From assembly GCA_021773795.1 (NCBI GenBank), contig JAJFJT010000028.1, positions 25,204 through 89,203 on the forward strand: a stretch of 64,000 bases of DNA. Reading direction: 5' to 3'. Below are positions 9,577 through 18,500 of this stretch, one piece after another (position 1 is the stretch's first letter; each line of letters starts with the position of its first letter). The position numbers and the translations under genes were made by a program. The notes beneath the pieces are model-generated. The model had not been told where the DNA came from. It searched no databases and was given only the letters and a program-made list of their open reading frames with translations. Origin of the DNA: Gammaproteobacteria bacterium. Its GTDB lineage: Bacteria; Pseudomonadota; Gammaproteobacteria; HK1.

Positions 9577-9717
9577 GGGTGCCTCTAAAAACTCAAGTTT
9601 CCATGCAAAACAAGGCATGAGTGAAAAAGTTGGGCGCAGCATATGTCTGATATGTAAGCGAAACTTTTTTGCGAGAAACGCCGTATTGCGATGACAATTG
9701 TGTTTTTAGAGGTGCCC
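9577..9717. mobile_element. Fold-back element type A, copy 1 (MITE-like)
   Basis: This is a 141-bp non-coding element. Its ends are near-perfect inverted repeats: GGGTGCCTCTAAAAA on the left and TTTTTAGAGGTGCCC on the right (13 of 15 pair). ATAT flanks both sides and may be a target-site duplication. An imperfect palindrome CATATGTCTGATATG occupies 9640-9654, centred on the exact midpoint 9647, and the arms are roughly complementary along much of their length. A second copy lies at 15174-15313. It encodes no transposase, so it would need one in trans. Confidence 0.88.
9708..9714 (+). promoter_or_regulatory. cysE Shine-Dalgarno inside the fold-back element end
   Basis: AGAGGTG in the right terminal repeat of the type A element lies five bases before the cysE ATG and contains GAGGTG, a six-base match to the anti-Shine-Dalgarno complement. 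The ATG itself uses the A and T of the presumed ATAT duplication. Translation of cysE therefore appears to depend on the inserted element. Confidence 0.7.
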
Positions 9718-9719
9718 AT

Positions 9720-10517
9720 ATGTTCAAACACCTGAAAGAAGACCTGGCCTGCGTATTCGAGCGCGACCCGGCGGCCCGTAATCTGTTTGAGGTCATCACC
9801 ACCTATCCCGGTGTGCACGCCATCGTCATGCACCGCATCAGTCACCAGCTCTGGGGTTGGGGGCTAAAATGGCTGGCGCGGGTACTCTCCCTCTTTGCCC
9901 GCTGGATCACCGGCATTGAGATTCACCCGGGCGCTCGCATCGGTCGGCGGTTTTTCATCGACCACGGACTCGGGGTGGTCATCGGTGAAACTGCGGAATT
10001 GGGCGACGACTGCACCCTGTATCAGGGCGTCACCCTGGGGGGCACCTCTTGGGACAAGGGCAAACGCCATCCCACCCTGAGCAATAATGTGGTGGTGGGT
10101 GCAGGCGCGAAGATTTTAGGCCCCATCCTCATAGGCGAGGGCGGACGTGTCGGCTCCAACGCCGTGGTGGTCAAGGAGGTTCCCGCGGGCGCAACGGTGG
10201 TAGGTATTCCCGGGCGGGTGGTGGAAAAGCGTAGCGAGGCAGACCACCAGCGCCAGGCCATCGCCAATAAGATGGGCTTCGATTCCTATGGGCTATCCAG
10301 GGAACTGCCGGATCCGGTAGCTAGCGCCATTCACCGCATGCTGGATCATATCCATGCCATGGATACCCGCATGGAACTCATATGTAACACCCTGGAGTGC
10401 TTGGGTGGAAGCGTTGAAACGGTAGAACTTCCGGACCTGGCCGGCTGCGATATCGAGGCCGGAGAAGAATTTGAGAAAAGCCCCGCCCCGCCAAAAGAGA
10501 CCCCACCCAATACTTGA
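9720..10517 (+). CDS. cysE: Serine O-acetyltransferase
   Basis: Left-handed beta-helix acyltransferase making O-acetylserine from serine and acetyl-CoA, the first step of cysteine synthesis. The start [17 protein letters not shown] is the usual one for the short CysE type found beside isc genes. Family marks are the [12 protein letters not shown] helix, [19 protein letters not shown] with the catalytic His, and [16 protein letters not shown]. At 265 residues it has a C-terminal tail beyond the hexapeptide domain. cysE directly before iscR matches the Azotobacter arrangement. An in-frame upstream ATG at 9669 lies within the fold-back element and is not the likely start. Confidence 0.95.
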   Translation: MFKHLKEDLACVFERDPAARNLFEVITTYPGVHAIVMHRISHQLWGWGLKWLARVLSLFARWITGIEIHPGARIGRRFFIDHGLGVVIGETAELGDDCTLYQGVTLGGTSWDKGKRHPTLSNNVVVGAGAKILGPILIGEGGRVGSNAVVVKEVPAGATVVGIPGRVVEKRSEADHQRQAIANKMGFDSYGLSRELPDPVASAIHRMLDHIHAMDTRMELICNTLECLGGSVETVELPDLAGCDIEAGEEFEKSPAPPKETPPNT

Positions 10518-10534
10518 CTAAATCACTGTGATTT
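10510..10534 (+). promoter_or_regulatory. Putative IscR type-1 binding site upstream of iscR
   Basis: The 25 bases overlapping the cysE stop begin ATACTTGACTAAATCA, which fits the left half of the type-1 IscR consensus as I recall it (ATA-S-YY-GACTR-www-Y). The right half is degenerate. It lies about 40-60 bp before iscR, where autorepression by [2Fe-2S]-IscR is expected. The assignment rests on a remembered consensus and position. Confidence 0.45.
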
Positions 10535-10570
10535 GAGAGCCTACAGGCTCGAATAGTTCTGGATATCGTC

Positions 10571-11044
10571 ATGCGCTTAACCACCAAAGGCCGCTATGCG
10601 GTCACCGCCATGCTGGACCTTACTCTGCACCAGACCACCGGCCCGGTGACACTGGCAGATATTGCCAACCGGCAGTGCATCTCGCTGTCCTACCTTGAGC
10701 AGCTATTTTCCCGGTTGCGCAAACACGCGCTGGTTCAAAGTGTCCGTGGCCCGGGAGGTGGTTATCTATTGGCGCGTGAGGCTCCGGAAATTGCCGTGGC
10801 CGACGTCATTTGTGCGGTAGATGAATCTGTGGATGCTACCCGTTGTCGCGGCAAGGAAAATTGCCAGGGTAAGGAACGATGCCTCACCCACGACCTCTGG
10901 GATGATCTCAGCAAGCGCATTTATGATTTTCTTGGTGGCATCGATCTGGCGCAATTGGTCGAAAACTCACGCGTCAAAGAAGTAGCGGCACGTCAGGACA
11001 AAGTCATCAACGACATTAGCAGCCAGGCCAGTTCCGCTGCCTGA
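10571..11044 (+). CDS. iscR: Fe-S cluster regulator IscR
   Basis: The 157-residue Rrf2-family winged-helix regulator begins [17 protein letters not shown], a near-invariant IscR start. The recognition helix region [15 protein letters not shown] is present, as is the cluster-binding segment with three cysteines and a following histidine ([17 protein letters not shown]), so it should sense [2Fe-2S]. In E. coli and Azotobacter iscR heads iscSUA-hscBA-fdx. Here iscA follows after only 8 bp, and iscS and iscU are absent. Confidence 0.96.
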   Translation: MRLTTKGRYAVTAMLDLTLHQTTGPVTLADIANRQCISLSYLEQLFSRLRKHALVQSVRGPGGGYLLAREAPEIAVADVICAVDESVDATRCRGKENCQGKERCLTHDLWDDLSKRIYDFLGGIDLAQLVENSRVKEVAARQDKVINDISSQASSAA

Positions 11045-11052
11045 GTCACACC

Positions 11053-11376
11053 ATGACCATTGAACTCAGTCAACGTGCCGCCGAACGTGTAAAGAAATAC
11101 CTGTCCGACAGTGAGCGGGCCATAGGGCTGCGATTAGCAGTCAAAACCACCGGCTGTTCCGGCTGGGCCTATGTCGTGCAACTCACCGACGCCATCAAAA
11201 AAACCGACCATGTCTGTGAAACCCAGGGTGTAAAAATCATTATCGATTCGGAAAGCATGCCCTATCTGGACGGCACCCGCATGGACTTTGTACGCCAGGG
11301 ATTGGGCGAACGCTTCAGTTTTGCAAACCCCAAAGCCGCAGCCGAATGCGGCTGTGGTGAAAGTTTTACCGTTTAG
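11053..11376 (+). CDS. iscA: A-type Fe-S carrier IscA
   Basis: The 107-residue HesB/IscA-family carrier has all three cluster-ligating cysteines, Cys35 (TTGCSGWAY), Cys99 and Cys101 (AECGCGESF), at the same positions as in E. coli IscA. The Trp after CSG replaces the more usual pattern CSGM/CSGL but matches no loss of function. It delivers clusters to apo-proteins. It lies directly downstream of iscR and is followed not by hscBA-fdx but by 400 bp holding two repeat elements and then ndk. Confidence 0.94.
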   Translation: MTIELSQRAAERVKKYLSDSERAIGLRLAVKTTGCSGWAYVVQLTDAIKKTDHVCETQGVKIIIDSESMPYLDGTRMDFVRQGLGERFSFANPKAAAECGCGESFTV

Positions 11377-11439
11377 ACCTGGCTGGCCGTTGAAAATCCT
11401 CATGTAGCACCATTCCGCTCTTTGGCACCCATGGCCAAG

Positions 11440-11492
11440 CGTCGCTCTCGCACATCCCTGTGCTTCGCGACATAAGGCCATCCAAGGCCAAA
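11440..11492 (-). repeat. PE palindromic element, copy f (iscA-ndk gap)
   Basis: A well-preserved copy in reverse orientation: outer stem GTCGC/GCGAC (5 bp) and inner stem GCACA/TGTGC (5 bp), followed by the conserved ATAAGGCCATCC leader. It is the first of two elements in the 11377-11777 interval, where hscB-hscA-fdx-iscX would be expected. I see no coding sequence in that interval. Confidence 0.8.
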
Positions 11493-11571
11493 TTTTCTTA
11501 GCCGGGCTCGCACACGTATAATCATCCGATCCGTTTGTCACTAATCACCGGGAAAGTGGCAAACAATTTAC

Positions 11572-11731
11572 GGAAGCTCTGATTTATTCTGGGCGAAGTA
11601 GATTGTGATTCAAAATGTTCAGCTTTGAGGCGCTGCTCGCACGTAATAGTCAATCTATTGCGAAGAGCAACAACGATAAAGATGGACATTTTGGACGCAA
11701 GACACGAGTCTACGAATAGATCAGGGCTTCC
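11572..11731. mobile_element. Fold-back element type B (MITE-like)
   Basis: A 160-bp non-coding element bounded by inverted ends GGAAGCTCTGATTTATTC and GAATAGATCAGGGCTTCC (16 of 18 pair). A 15-base imperfect palindrome AATAGTCAATCTATT at 11645-11659 is centred on the midpoint. The same central motif, with one base changed, occupies the centre of the type C element at 29978-30136, although their ends differ. No obvious target duplication is seen. Confidence 0.8.
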
Positions 11732-11777
11732 TCAACACTAGCCCCGGAAATCCAGTGGTACCTTAGGAGAAATACGA

Positions 11778-12209
11778 ATGGCGCTCGAACGCACCTTTTC
11801 CATCGTCAAGCCTGACGCGGTTGCAAAAAATGTTATCGGTGAAATTTATGCCCGTTTTGAAAAAGGCGGCCTGCGGATAGTCGCATCTAAAATGCTGCAC
11901 ATGAGTCGCGAGCAGGCAGAGGGATTCTACGAAGTACACAAAGAGCGCCCTTTCTATCAGGATCTGGTCGCCTTCATGACCTCCGGCCCGGTCATGGTGC
12001 AGGTGTTGGAAGGTGAAAACGCCATTGCCCGTAACCGTGAACTCATGGGTGCCACCAATCCCACCGATGCAGATGCCGGAACCATTCGCGCCGACTTTGC
12101 CACCAGTGTGGAAGAAAATGCGGCCCATGGCTCCGACGCCCCGGAAACGGCCAAGGTCGAAATCGCCTTCTTCTTTAGTGAAGAAGAGCTCTGCCCGCGC
12201 ACCCGTTAA
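11778..12209 (+). CDS. ndk: Nucleoside diphosphate kinase
   Basis: The 143-residue enzyme (usual length 141-143) transfers phosphate from ATP to NDPs through a phospho-histidine. The start [15 protein letters not shown] and the [11 protein letters not shown] segment are visible. The catalytic-His loop is [12 protein letters not shown], where the family has N-A-x-H-G-S-D. The ATG is preceded by AGGAGAAA. It overlaps the rlmN start by 32 bp. ndk-rlmN-pilF-rodZ is the conserved gammaproteobacterial order downstream of isc genes. Confidence 0.97.
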   Translation: MALERTFSIVKPDAVAKNVIGEIYARFEKGGLRIVASKMLHMSREQAEGFYEVHKERPFYQDLVAFMTSGPVMVQVLEGENAIARNRELMGATNPTDADAGTIRADFATSVEENAAHGSDAPETAKVEIAFFFSEEELCPRTR

Positions 12210-13335
12210 ACCAGCCTTGTCCAAGCCCAAAACAAATCTACTCGGTCTGTCCCGCGCCGGGCTGGAGCAATTCTTTCTCGATCAGGGAGAGCAGCGCTTT
12301 CGTGCGGAGCAGATCCTCAAATGGATCCATCAACAGGGAGTGATGGACTTCGCCGCCATGACCAATCTGAGCATGGCGCTGCGGGAAAAACTGGAAACTA
12401 TTGCCAAAATCACCTTGCCTGAGGTGGCCGGCGAGCAATTGAGTACCGACGGCACCCGCAAATGGCTATTACGGGTGGACCCCCAGAATTCCATTGAAAT
12501 GGTCTTCATTCCGGAAAATGGCCGGGGCACCCTGTGCGTTTCCTCACAGGCCGGTTGTGCACTCAATTGTGCCTTTTGTGCCACTGCCAAGCAGGGCTTT
12601 GGCAGAAACCTCAGCAGCGCGGAAATCATTGGCCAACTGTGGCTCGCCCGCCAATTACTGGCAGAAACCGCTGAGGCTCCAAAAATTACTAACATGGTAC
12701 TCATGGGCATGGGAGAGCCGCTGCTTAACTTCGAGGCCGTTGCCCGTGCCCTGGAACTGATGATCGATGACTGTGCCTGGGGGCTGGCAAAGCGGCGAGT
12801 CACGGTAAGCACCGCGGGCCTGGTGGCAGGCATTAAGCAGCTGGCCGAGCGCTGTCCGGTTAGCCTCGCAGTCTCGCTGCATGCCCCGGATGATGCCCTG
12901 CGGGATCAACTGGTACCCATTAACCGCAGCTACCCGATTAAACAACTACTCAACGCCTGCCGAGAGTATGTGGCCGATGATCGGCGCGCCAAGATTACCT
13001 TTGAATACGTCATGCTGGATGGGGTCAACGACTCCGCACCACAGGCCAAGGCTCTCGCCCGCCTGCTACAGGGGATTCCCTCCAAGGTAAACCTCATCCC
13101 TTTCAATCCATTTCCGGGGACGGAATTCCGATGCTCCAGCCAAGCCAACATCGATCGCTTTCGGGAGATATTGTCGGCATCTGGCCTGACAACGATTACC
13201 CGACGCCCACGTGGACAGGACATTGCTGCCGCCTGTGGCCGTCTGGAGGGCGACATCCTCCCCCGCAGCCAACGCATCGCCCGTTTGCGCACAGCTCAAA
13301 CCCGGCACCATCCCGCTCCCGGAGTCATTGCCTAG
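12178..13335 (+). CDS. rlmN: Dual-specificity 23S rRNA/tRNA adenosine C2 methyltransferase RlmN
   Basis: A radical-SAM enzyme that methylates A2503 of 23S rRNA and A37 of several tRNAs. The CX3CX2C cluster motif is CALNCAFC, and the [17 protein letters not shown] and [11 protein letters not shown] segments are intact. The reading frame is open well upstream inside ndk. I chose GTG 12178, which leaves about 20 residues before the first conserved segment NLLGLSR, as in E. coli RlmN; this gives 385 residues. The C-terminal [11 protein letters not shown] holds the resolving cysteine. It requires a [4Fe-4S] cluster, relevant to the reduced isc locus. Confidence 0.93.
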   Translation: MKKSSARAPVKPALSKPKTNLLGLSRAGLEQFFLDQGEQRFRAEQILKWIHQQGVMDFAAMTNLSMALREKLETIAKITLPEVAGEQLSTDGTRKWLLRVDPQNSIEMVFIPENGRGTLCVSSQAGCALNCAFCATAKQGFGRNLSSAEIIGQLWLARQLLAETAEAPKITNMVLMGMGEPLLNFEAVARALELMIDDCAWGLAKRRVTVSTAGLVAGIKQLAERCPVSLAVSLHAPDDALRDQLVPINRSYPIKQLLNACREYVADDRRAKITFEYVMLDGVNDSAPQAKALARLLQGIPSKVNLIPFNPFPGTEFRCSSQANIDRFREILSASGLTTITRRPRGQDIAAACGRLEGDILPRSQRIARLRTAQTRHHPAPGVIA

Positions 13336-13370
13336 CCGAGGGGCTGGACATTAAAAGGGATTTCAAAATC

Positions 13371-14189
13371 ATGCTGACCCGCCGTTATCATTCTCCGCAG
13401 CCAACCAACCATGAACTCTTGAGCCGGGTTACTGGCTTGTTGGCGGGCCTCACTTTTCTCCTTCTGAGCGCCTGCGAGACTATCGGCACCCAGGACGAGA
13501 TGGCTACGGCTGAGCGACCGGTCAACCGCCTCGCGGAGATCCAGACCCAATTGGGTATGGCTTATCTCCAGGAAGGCAAGAAAGATCTTGCCTGGAAGCG
13601 CCTGCAGCGGGCCCTGCTTGCCGATCCTAACTATTCACCGGCCCATAACGCCTTGGCACTGTTGTCGGAGCACATGAACCGGCCGGCACAGGCCGAGCAG
13701 TATTACCGCCGGGCCATCGAATCGGATCCCCGTAACTCCGCAGCAATGAATAACTACGGTAGTTTTCTCTGCCGACAAAAAAAATGGCCCGAGGCAGAGA
13801 GCTATTTCCAGCGTGCTGCGGCCAACCCCCTCTATGAAAATCCCGAGTTTGCTCAGACCAATGCGGGATTGTGCCTGCTCCGAGCCGGCCAGATCGAGCA
13901 GGCAGAGAGCTATCTACGCACCGCGCTGAATACCAACCCACGCCTGCCCGCAGCGCTCATCGCCATGGCCGGGCTCAGCCTGAAAAAAGGGCGCCATCTC
14001 TCGGCCCGTGCCTACCTGCAACGCTACCTTGAAAATGCCAAGCACACCCCGCGTTCCCTATGGATCGGCATTCAGACAGAACGCAAGCTCGGGGACAAAA
14101 ATGCGCTCGCCAGCTATCGCATGCTGCTCAAGGGCAATTTTTCAGACTCACGAGAAACCCGCCTGCTGCTCGATTCGGAGTCAAAATGA
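13371..14189 (+). CDS. pilF: Type IV pilus biogenesis lipoprotein PilF/PilW
   Basis: The ATG at 13371 gives 272 residues with a signal peptide ending in a lipobox (LLLSAC, Cys35), so it is probably an outer-membrane lipoprotein. The rest is a series of TPR motifs (for example AEIQTQLGMAYLQEGKKDLA, YSPAHNALALLSEHMNRPAQ). PilF is the pilotin that brings the PilQ secretin to the outer membrane. It follows rlmN by about 35 bp and its stop overlaps the rodZ start. Confidence 0.93.
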   Translation: MLTRRYHSPQPTNHELLSRVTGLLAGLTFLLLSACETIGTQDEMATAERPVNRLAEIQTQLGMAYLQEGKKDLAWKRLQRALLADPNYSPAHNALALLSEHMNRPAQAEQYYRRAIESDPRNSAAMNNYGSFLCRQKKWPEAESYFQRAAANPLYENPEFAQTNAGLCLLRAGQIEQAESYLRTALNTNPRLPAALIAMAGLSLKKGRHLSARAYLQRYLENAKHTPRSLWIGIQTERKLGDKNALASYRMLLKGNFSDSRETRLLLDSESK

Positions 14190-15172
14190 AGGCCGCCGGG
14201 GAGCAGGAGAATATGGAAGAAACCATAAACAGCGTGGGGCCCAAGCTGCGTGAGGCCCGCATTGCCGCCAAGCTCAGTGTTGGCGAAGTGGCGAGTGAGC
14301 TGCACTTTGGCGAGCAAATCATCCACCAACTGGAAGATGAGGAGTTTGAGAAGTTTCCGGCGCCAGCCTTCATCCGTGGTTATTTGCGCACCTATGCCAA
14401 ACTATTGGGGCTTCCTGCAGCTCCCCTGCTAAAGGCCCTGGAGCAGCATCATTTGCACGCGCCGGAACTGATTTCGGATATTGCCAAACCGCATCAGGCA
14501 AAAAGCACTGACGCGCCGATGCGCATGGCCACCTACGGCATCTTCGGCGGCCTGCTCTTATTGCTCGCGCTGTGGTGGCACAACGAATACGGCATCAGCC
14601 TTTTTGACTACGGGCCAAAGACACCGGTCCCCATCACCAACAACGCCCCAATAATAGCCCCGACACAGCCGGCAAACGTCGCTGCTCCACCAGTAGCGGA
14701 AGTCATCCCGCCACCACCCCCTCCGTCGACACCCTTAGCTGAGACCGGGCAACCTGTGCCCGACAGCACGGTGGTGCCGGAGAATGCGGCTACTACGGTG
14801 GCCCCGGTAATTGACACACCCCAACCAGAGCCACCCGCCCCGGTGGCGGAGGCCAATCCTCCGTCCCCACAACCGGCAAAGCTATCGCTCACTTTTGCAC
14901 ACGATTCCTGGGTTGAGGTCTATGGTGGTGACGGTAATCGTATTTATCTCGACCTGGCCCGGGAAGGCGAAACCCTGAACCTGGAAGGCATCGCCCCACT
15001 GGACGTACTGCTCGGCTACGCTCAAGGGGCACGTATCAAGTACAATGGGCAGGATTTTGACTTCAAAACCTTTGTGCACCAGGGAGTTGCCCGCTTTCAG
15101 CTGGGTGGCCCTGAAACCGCAGACACCGATGTGGTGCCAGCGACTCTGGATAACGAAGCCACACAGAACTAA
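14186..15172 (+). CDS. rodZ: Cell-shape protein RodZ
   Basis: The start at 14186 overlaps the pilF stop (ATGA). The 328-residue protein has an N-terminal helix-turn-helix (residues about 15-85, KLREARIAAKLSVGEVASEL) that binds MreB, one membrane helix near 115-135, a long Pro/Thr-rich periplasmic linker, and a C-terminal DUF4115 beta domain beginning LSLTFAHDSWVEV. An alternative ATG at 14213 is also preceded by a purine-rich site. A fold-back element abuts its stop codon. Confidence 0.93.
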   Translation: MKAAGEQENMEETINSVGPKLREARIAAKLSVGEVASELHFGEQIIHQLEDEEFEKFPAPAFIRGYLRTYAKLLGLPAAPLLKALEQHHLHAPELISDIAKPHQAKSTDAPMRMATYGIFGGLLLLLALWWHNEYGISLFDYGPKTPVPITNNAPIIAPTQPANVAAPPVAEVIPPPPPPSTPLAETGQPVPDSTVVPENAATTVAPVIDTPQPEPPAPVAEANPPSPQPAKLSLTFAHDSWVEVYGGDGNRIYLDLAREGETLNLEGIAPLDVLLGYAQGARIKYNGQDFDFKTFVHQGVARFQLGGPETADTDVVPATLDNEATQN

Positions 15173-15173
15173 A

Positions 15174-15313
15174 GGGTGCCTCTAGAAATTCAAGTTTCCA
15201 GGCAAGACAAGGCATGAGTAAAAAAGTTGAGCGCAGCATATGTTTGATATGTGAGCGAAACTTTTTTGCGAGCAACGCCGTGTTGCGACGATAGTGTATT
15301 TTTAGAGGTGCCC
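15174..15313. mobile_element. Fold-back element type A, copy 2 (MITE-like)
   Basis: The second copy of the element at 9577-9717, with the same ends (GGGTGCCTCTAGAAA and TTTTTAGAGGTGCCC) and the central palindrome CATATGTTTGATATG at the midpoint. It starts one base after the rodZ stop and occupies most of the 224-bp rodZ-hisS gap. In E. coli and many relatives ispG sits between rodZ and hisS; it is absent here. Confidence 0.87.
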
Positions 15314-15396
15314 TGTAGTACGGGCCCTTGTCGCAACCGTAGCAAAAGAGGCGATACCTAAACCATCTCCACCCTATTTGGAATTTCTGTACCAGC

Positions 15397-16662
15397 ATGA
15401 AAGCGATACAAGCTATTCGCGGGATGAACGATATCCTTCCGCAAGACATCCCGTTCTGGCAGCACCTGGAAGCCACAACCCGTGCCGTGCTTGAAAGCTA
15501 TGGCTACGAGGAAATCCGTACCCCGATCCTGGAGAAAACGGAGCTGTTCTCACGCTCCATTGGCGAAGTCACCGACATCGTTGAAAAAGAGATGTACAGC
15601 TTTGAGGATCGCAATGGCGACAGCCTCAGCCTGCGCCCCGAATATACCGCCAGTTGTGTACGCGCTGGCGTAGAGCACGGCCTCCTTTTTAACGCCATTC
15701 GCCGACTCTGGTATGCCGGCCCCATGTTCCGTCACGAACGCCCACAGAAAGGTCGTTACCGGCAGTTTTATCAGATCGGTGCTGAGGCCTTTGGACTGGC
15801 CGGACCAGAGACCGATGCGGAACTCATACTACTCACTGCACGCTTATGGAAACGCCTGGGAATTGATGGTTTACGCCTGGAAATCAACAGCCTCGGCTCA
15901 GCCACGGCACGCGCTGCCCACCGCCAGAATCTTGTGGCCTACCTGCAACAGCACATCGACGAGTTGGACAAAGATAGCCACCGGCGCCTGAAAACCAATC
16001 CCCTGCGGATTCTCGACAGCAAGAATCCAGCCATGCAAGCACTGGTGGATAAAGCGCCCCGTCTGATCGATTATCTGGACGACGCATCCCGCACACATTT
16101 TAAAACCGTCGAGCAGATCCTGCAGACTGCAGGCATCGATTTCACCGTCAATCCCCGCCTGGTACGTGGGCTGGATTATTACAATCATACGGTGTTCGAA
16201 TGGATCACCGACCGCCTCGGCGCCCAGGGCACCGTCTGTGGCGGCGGGCGTTATGATGGTCTGGTGGCCCAGATAGGTGGCAAGGCCACTCCTGGTGTTG
16301 GCTTTTCCCTCGGCTGTGAACGGGTCATCGCACTGTTGCAGGAATCGGACACCCGTATTAGCCACCGCGCGCCCGACGCCTATCTCATTGCAGTAGGCGA
16401 AGAGGCTGCCCGGGCCGCCCATCCGCTGGCTGAAGCGTTGCGAGATGCCCTACCCAAACTGCATTTGATCGTGGATGCGGGCGCCGGCAGCTTCAAGGCA
16501 AAAATGAAACGGGCCGACCGCAGTACAGCAAAGCTGGCCTTGGTGCTCGGTGACGATGAAATGAGTCACCAGCGGATTGCTATCAAGCCGCTGCGTAGCG
16601 GTGAGGCTCAACGTAGCGTCGCCCAGCAAGCGCTGGCCGAACAGCTGAAAACACTAATTTAA
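15397..16662 (+). CDS. hisS: Histidyl-tRNA synthetase
   Basis: Class II synthetase of 421 residues (E. coli 424). Visible family parts: [10 protein letters not shown] start, motif 2 ([16 protein letters not shown]), the histidine-binding loops [12 protein letters not shown] and GGGRYDGLV, motif 3 (GFSLGCERV), and a C-terminal anticodon-binding domain. It precedes yfgM-bamB-der in conserved order. The usual upstream neighbour ispG is missing. Confidence 0.97.
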   Translation: MKAIQAIRGMNDILPQDIPFWQHLEATTRAVLESYGYEEIRTPILEKTELFSRSIGEVTDIVEKEMYSFEDRNGDSLSLRPEYTASCVRAGVEHGLLFNAIRRLWYAGPMFRHERPQKGRYRQFYQIGAEAFGLAGPETDAELILLTARLWKRLGIDGLRLEINSLGSATARAAHRQNLVAYLQQHIDELDKDSHRRLKTNPLRILDSKNPAMQALVDKAPRLIDYLDDASRTHFKTVEQILQTAGIDFTVNPRLVRGLDYYNHTVFEWITDRLGAQGTVCGGGRYDGLVAQIGGKATPGVGFSLGCERVIALLQESDTRISHRAPDAYLIAVGEEAARAAHPLAEALRDALPKLHLIVDAGAGSFKAKMKRADRSTAKLALVLGDDEMSHQRIAIKPLRSGEAQRSVAQQALAEQLKTLI

Positions 16663-16681
16663 CCCAACACGGAAATTCATA

Positions 16682-17335
16682 GTGGAACTCTACGAAAGCG
16701 AAGAACAACAGGTTGAAGCCCTGAAACAATGGTGGAAAGAGAATGGTCGCGGGATTATTTTTGGCCTCGTGCTCGGCCTTGGCGGGGTCGGCGGTTGGGG
16801 GCTGTGGCAAGACCGGACTCATGCTCGCGCCGAGGCTGCCTCGATACGCTATGAGCAGCTGTTGCAGGCCATGGAACGCAAGGATGCAGCCGCCGTCACT
16901 GAACACGGCGAGCGCCTGCTGGCAGATTTTTCCGATACAGGCTATGCGCCACTCACACGCCTGTTGCTGGCCAAGAATGATTACCAGGAAGAGCGCCATG
17001 AGGCCGCCGCCGCCCACTTGCAGTGGGTCATCGACAATGCCCCGGACACGGCGCTGAAAAAAACCGCACGGCTACGCCTGGCTCGACTCAAATTTGATCG
17101 TGGTGAGACGGCAGCCGCCCGGAAATTGCTGGAGCCACCCGAGGACGGTGCCTTTTTGGCTTCCTTCGAGGAACTTCGTGGCGATATTCTGCTAACTCAA
17201 AAGGATAGCGATGGCGCCCGCGGAGCATACACCCGCGCCCTGGTTCACGTACCCGCTTCCGGGCCAGCACGGCAGCGCCTGGAGATGAAACTTGATGAAC
17301 TGGGCCCGGTGGCAGCTGCCGTAACGCCATCGTGA
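16682..17335 (+). CDS. yfgM: YfgM/TPR ancillary SecYEG-BamB-associated protein
   Basis: The 217-residue protein starts at GTG 16682. A short cytoplasmic segment rich in Glu/Gln (ESEEQQVEALKQWWKENG) is followed by one membrane helix (IIFGLVLGLGGVGGW) and a periplasmic TPR-like alpha-helical domain, the YfgM plan. YfgM associates with the Sec translocon and PpiD and hands nascent outer-membrane proteins to periplasmic chaperones. Its stop overlaps the bamB GTG start (GTGA), so the two are coupled. Confidence 0.9.
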   Translation: MELYESEEQQVEALKQWWKENGRGIIFGLVLGLGGVGGWGLWQDRTHARAEAASIRYEQLLQAMERKDAAAVTEHGERLLADFSDTGYAPLTRLLLAKNDYQEERHEAAAAHLQWVIDNAPDTALKKTARLRLARLKFDRGETAAARKLLEPPEDGAFLASFEELRGDILLTQKDSDGARGAYTRALVHVPASGPARQRLEMKLDELGPVAAAVTPS

Positions 17336-18492
17336 AACGGCTTGGTTTAACTCTCTGCCTTGTCCTGCTGCTTGGCGGCTGTGCCAAGGTAAGCGAAATG
17401 TTTGGCCGGGAAAAGGAGCTGACTCCACCCGCTGCACTGCCAGAGTTTAAAGTCAGCCTCGAAATACAGACCCTGTGGCAACGGGATCTCGGTGCCCCGG
17501 CAAAGAAAAAAGTCAGCCTGCGGCTGGTACCCACCGTCTATGAAAAGCGGATCCACGCGGTAGGAAAAAAGGGGCATGTTTATGCCCTCGACCCGAAAAA
17601 CGGTGAAAGCCTGTGGGAGACCGCAACCAATGCGGTAATTACCGGCGGTCCGGGCACCGGCGAAGGGCTCGTCCTTGTCGGCACCCGCGAAGGTGAAGTC
17701 ATTGCCCTGGATGCAAAAACCGGCAAGCAGCACTGGCGGGTACGGGTTTCCAGCGAGGTCCTGGCAGCGCCCCGCGCGGCCGAAGGCATCGTGGTGACAC
17801 GCACTATTGATGGCAAAGTCTTTGGGCTGGCCGTCAAAGATGGCAAGCAGGTTTGGGTTTATGACCGTACCGTACCGTTGCTTAGCTTGCGCGGTACCAG
17901 CGCCCCCGCACTGGTGCGCGGCATGGCCATTTGTGGCTTTGACAGCGGCCGTCTGGTGGCCCTCTCCCTGCAGGATGGACAACCCGTATGGGAGGCGCGC
18001 ATTGCCGTCCCCCATGGCCGCTCGGAGCTTGAGCGTATGGTCGATATCGATTCCGATCCGATAGTCGCGGGCGATACCGTTTATGCGGTGACCTTTCAGG
18101 GGCGCATCGCGGCCATTGATATAGACAGCGGCAGGATCGGCTGGCAGCGAGACATGTCCTCTCATGCTGGCCTCGGAGCCGGCCCACGGGCCCTTTATGT
18201 TACCGATGAGGCGAGTCACATCTGGGCGCTGGACCGCTTTAACAATGCCTCGCTGTGGCGCCAGCAGCGTTTACAACACCGCTCGCTCACTGCCCCGCTC
18301 CACCTGGGCAATCTGGTGGTCAGCGGTGACTTTGAGGGCTATCTACACTGGATGCGTGACAGTGATGGTCAGTTTGTCGCCCGCTCCCGGGTTGGCCGCA
18401 GTCCGTTTGATTCCCCCCCCATCAGATTTGGACAGCTGCTGCTGGCCTATGACCGCAGTGGCACCCTCACCGCATTGCGCATAAAGAAGTAA
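17332..18492 (+). CDS. bamB: Outer membrane assembly lipoprotein BamB
   Basis: The 386-residue protein has a signal peptide with lipobox LLLGGC (Cys17) followed by an eight-bladed PQQ-type beta-propeller. The repeated blade signature is seen many times ([65 protein letters not shown]). BamB is the propeller subunit of the BAM complex that inserts beta-barrel proteins. It starts at a GTG overlapping the yfgM stop and is followed by der. Confidence 0.95.
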   Translation: MKRLGLTLCLVLLLGGCAKVSEMFGREKELTPPAALPEFKVSLEIQTLWQRDLGAPAKKKVSLRLVPTVYEKRIHAVGKKGHVYALDPKNGESLWETATNAVITGGPGTGEGLVLVGTREGEVIALDAKTGKQHWRVRVSSEVLAAPRAAEGIVVTRTIDGKVFGLAVKDGKQVWVYDRTVPLLSLRGTSAPALVRGMAICGFDSGRLVALSLQDGQPVWEARIAVPHGRSELERMVDIDSDPIVAGDTVYAVTFQGRIAAIDIDSGRIGWQRDMSSHAGLGAGPRALYVTDEASHIWALDRFNNASLWRQQRLQHRSLTAPLHLGNLVVSGDFEGYLHWMRDSDGQFVARSRVGRSPFDSPPIRFGQLLLAYDRSGTLTALRIKK

Positions 18493-18500
18493 CGCCCCCT

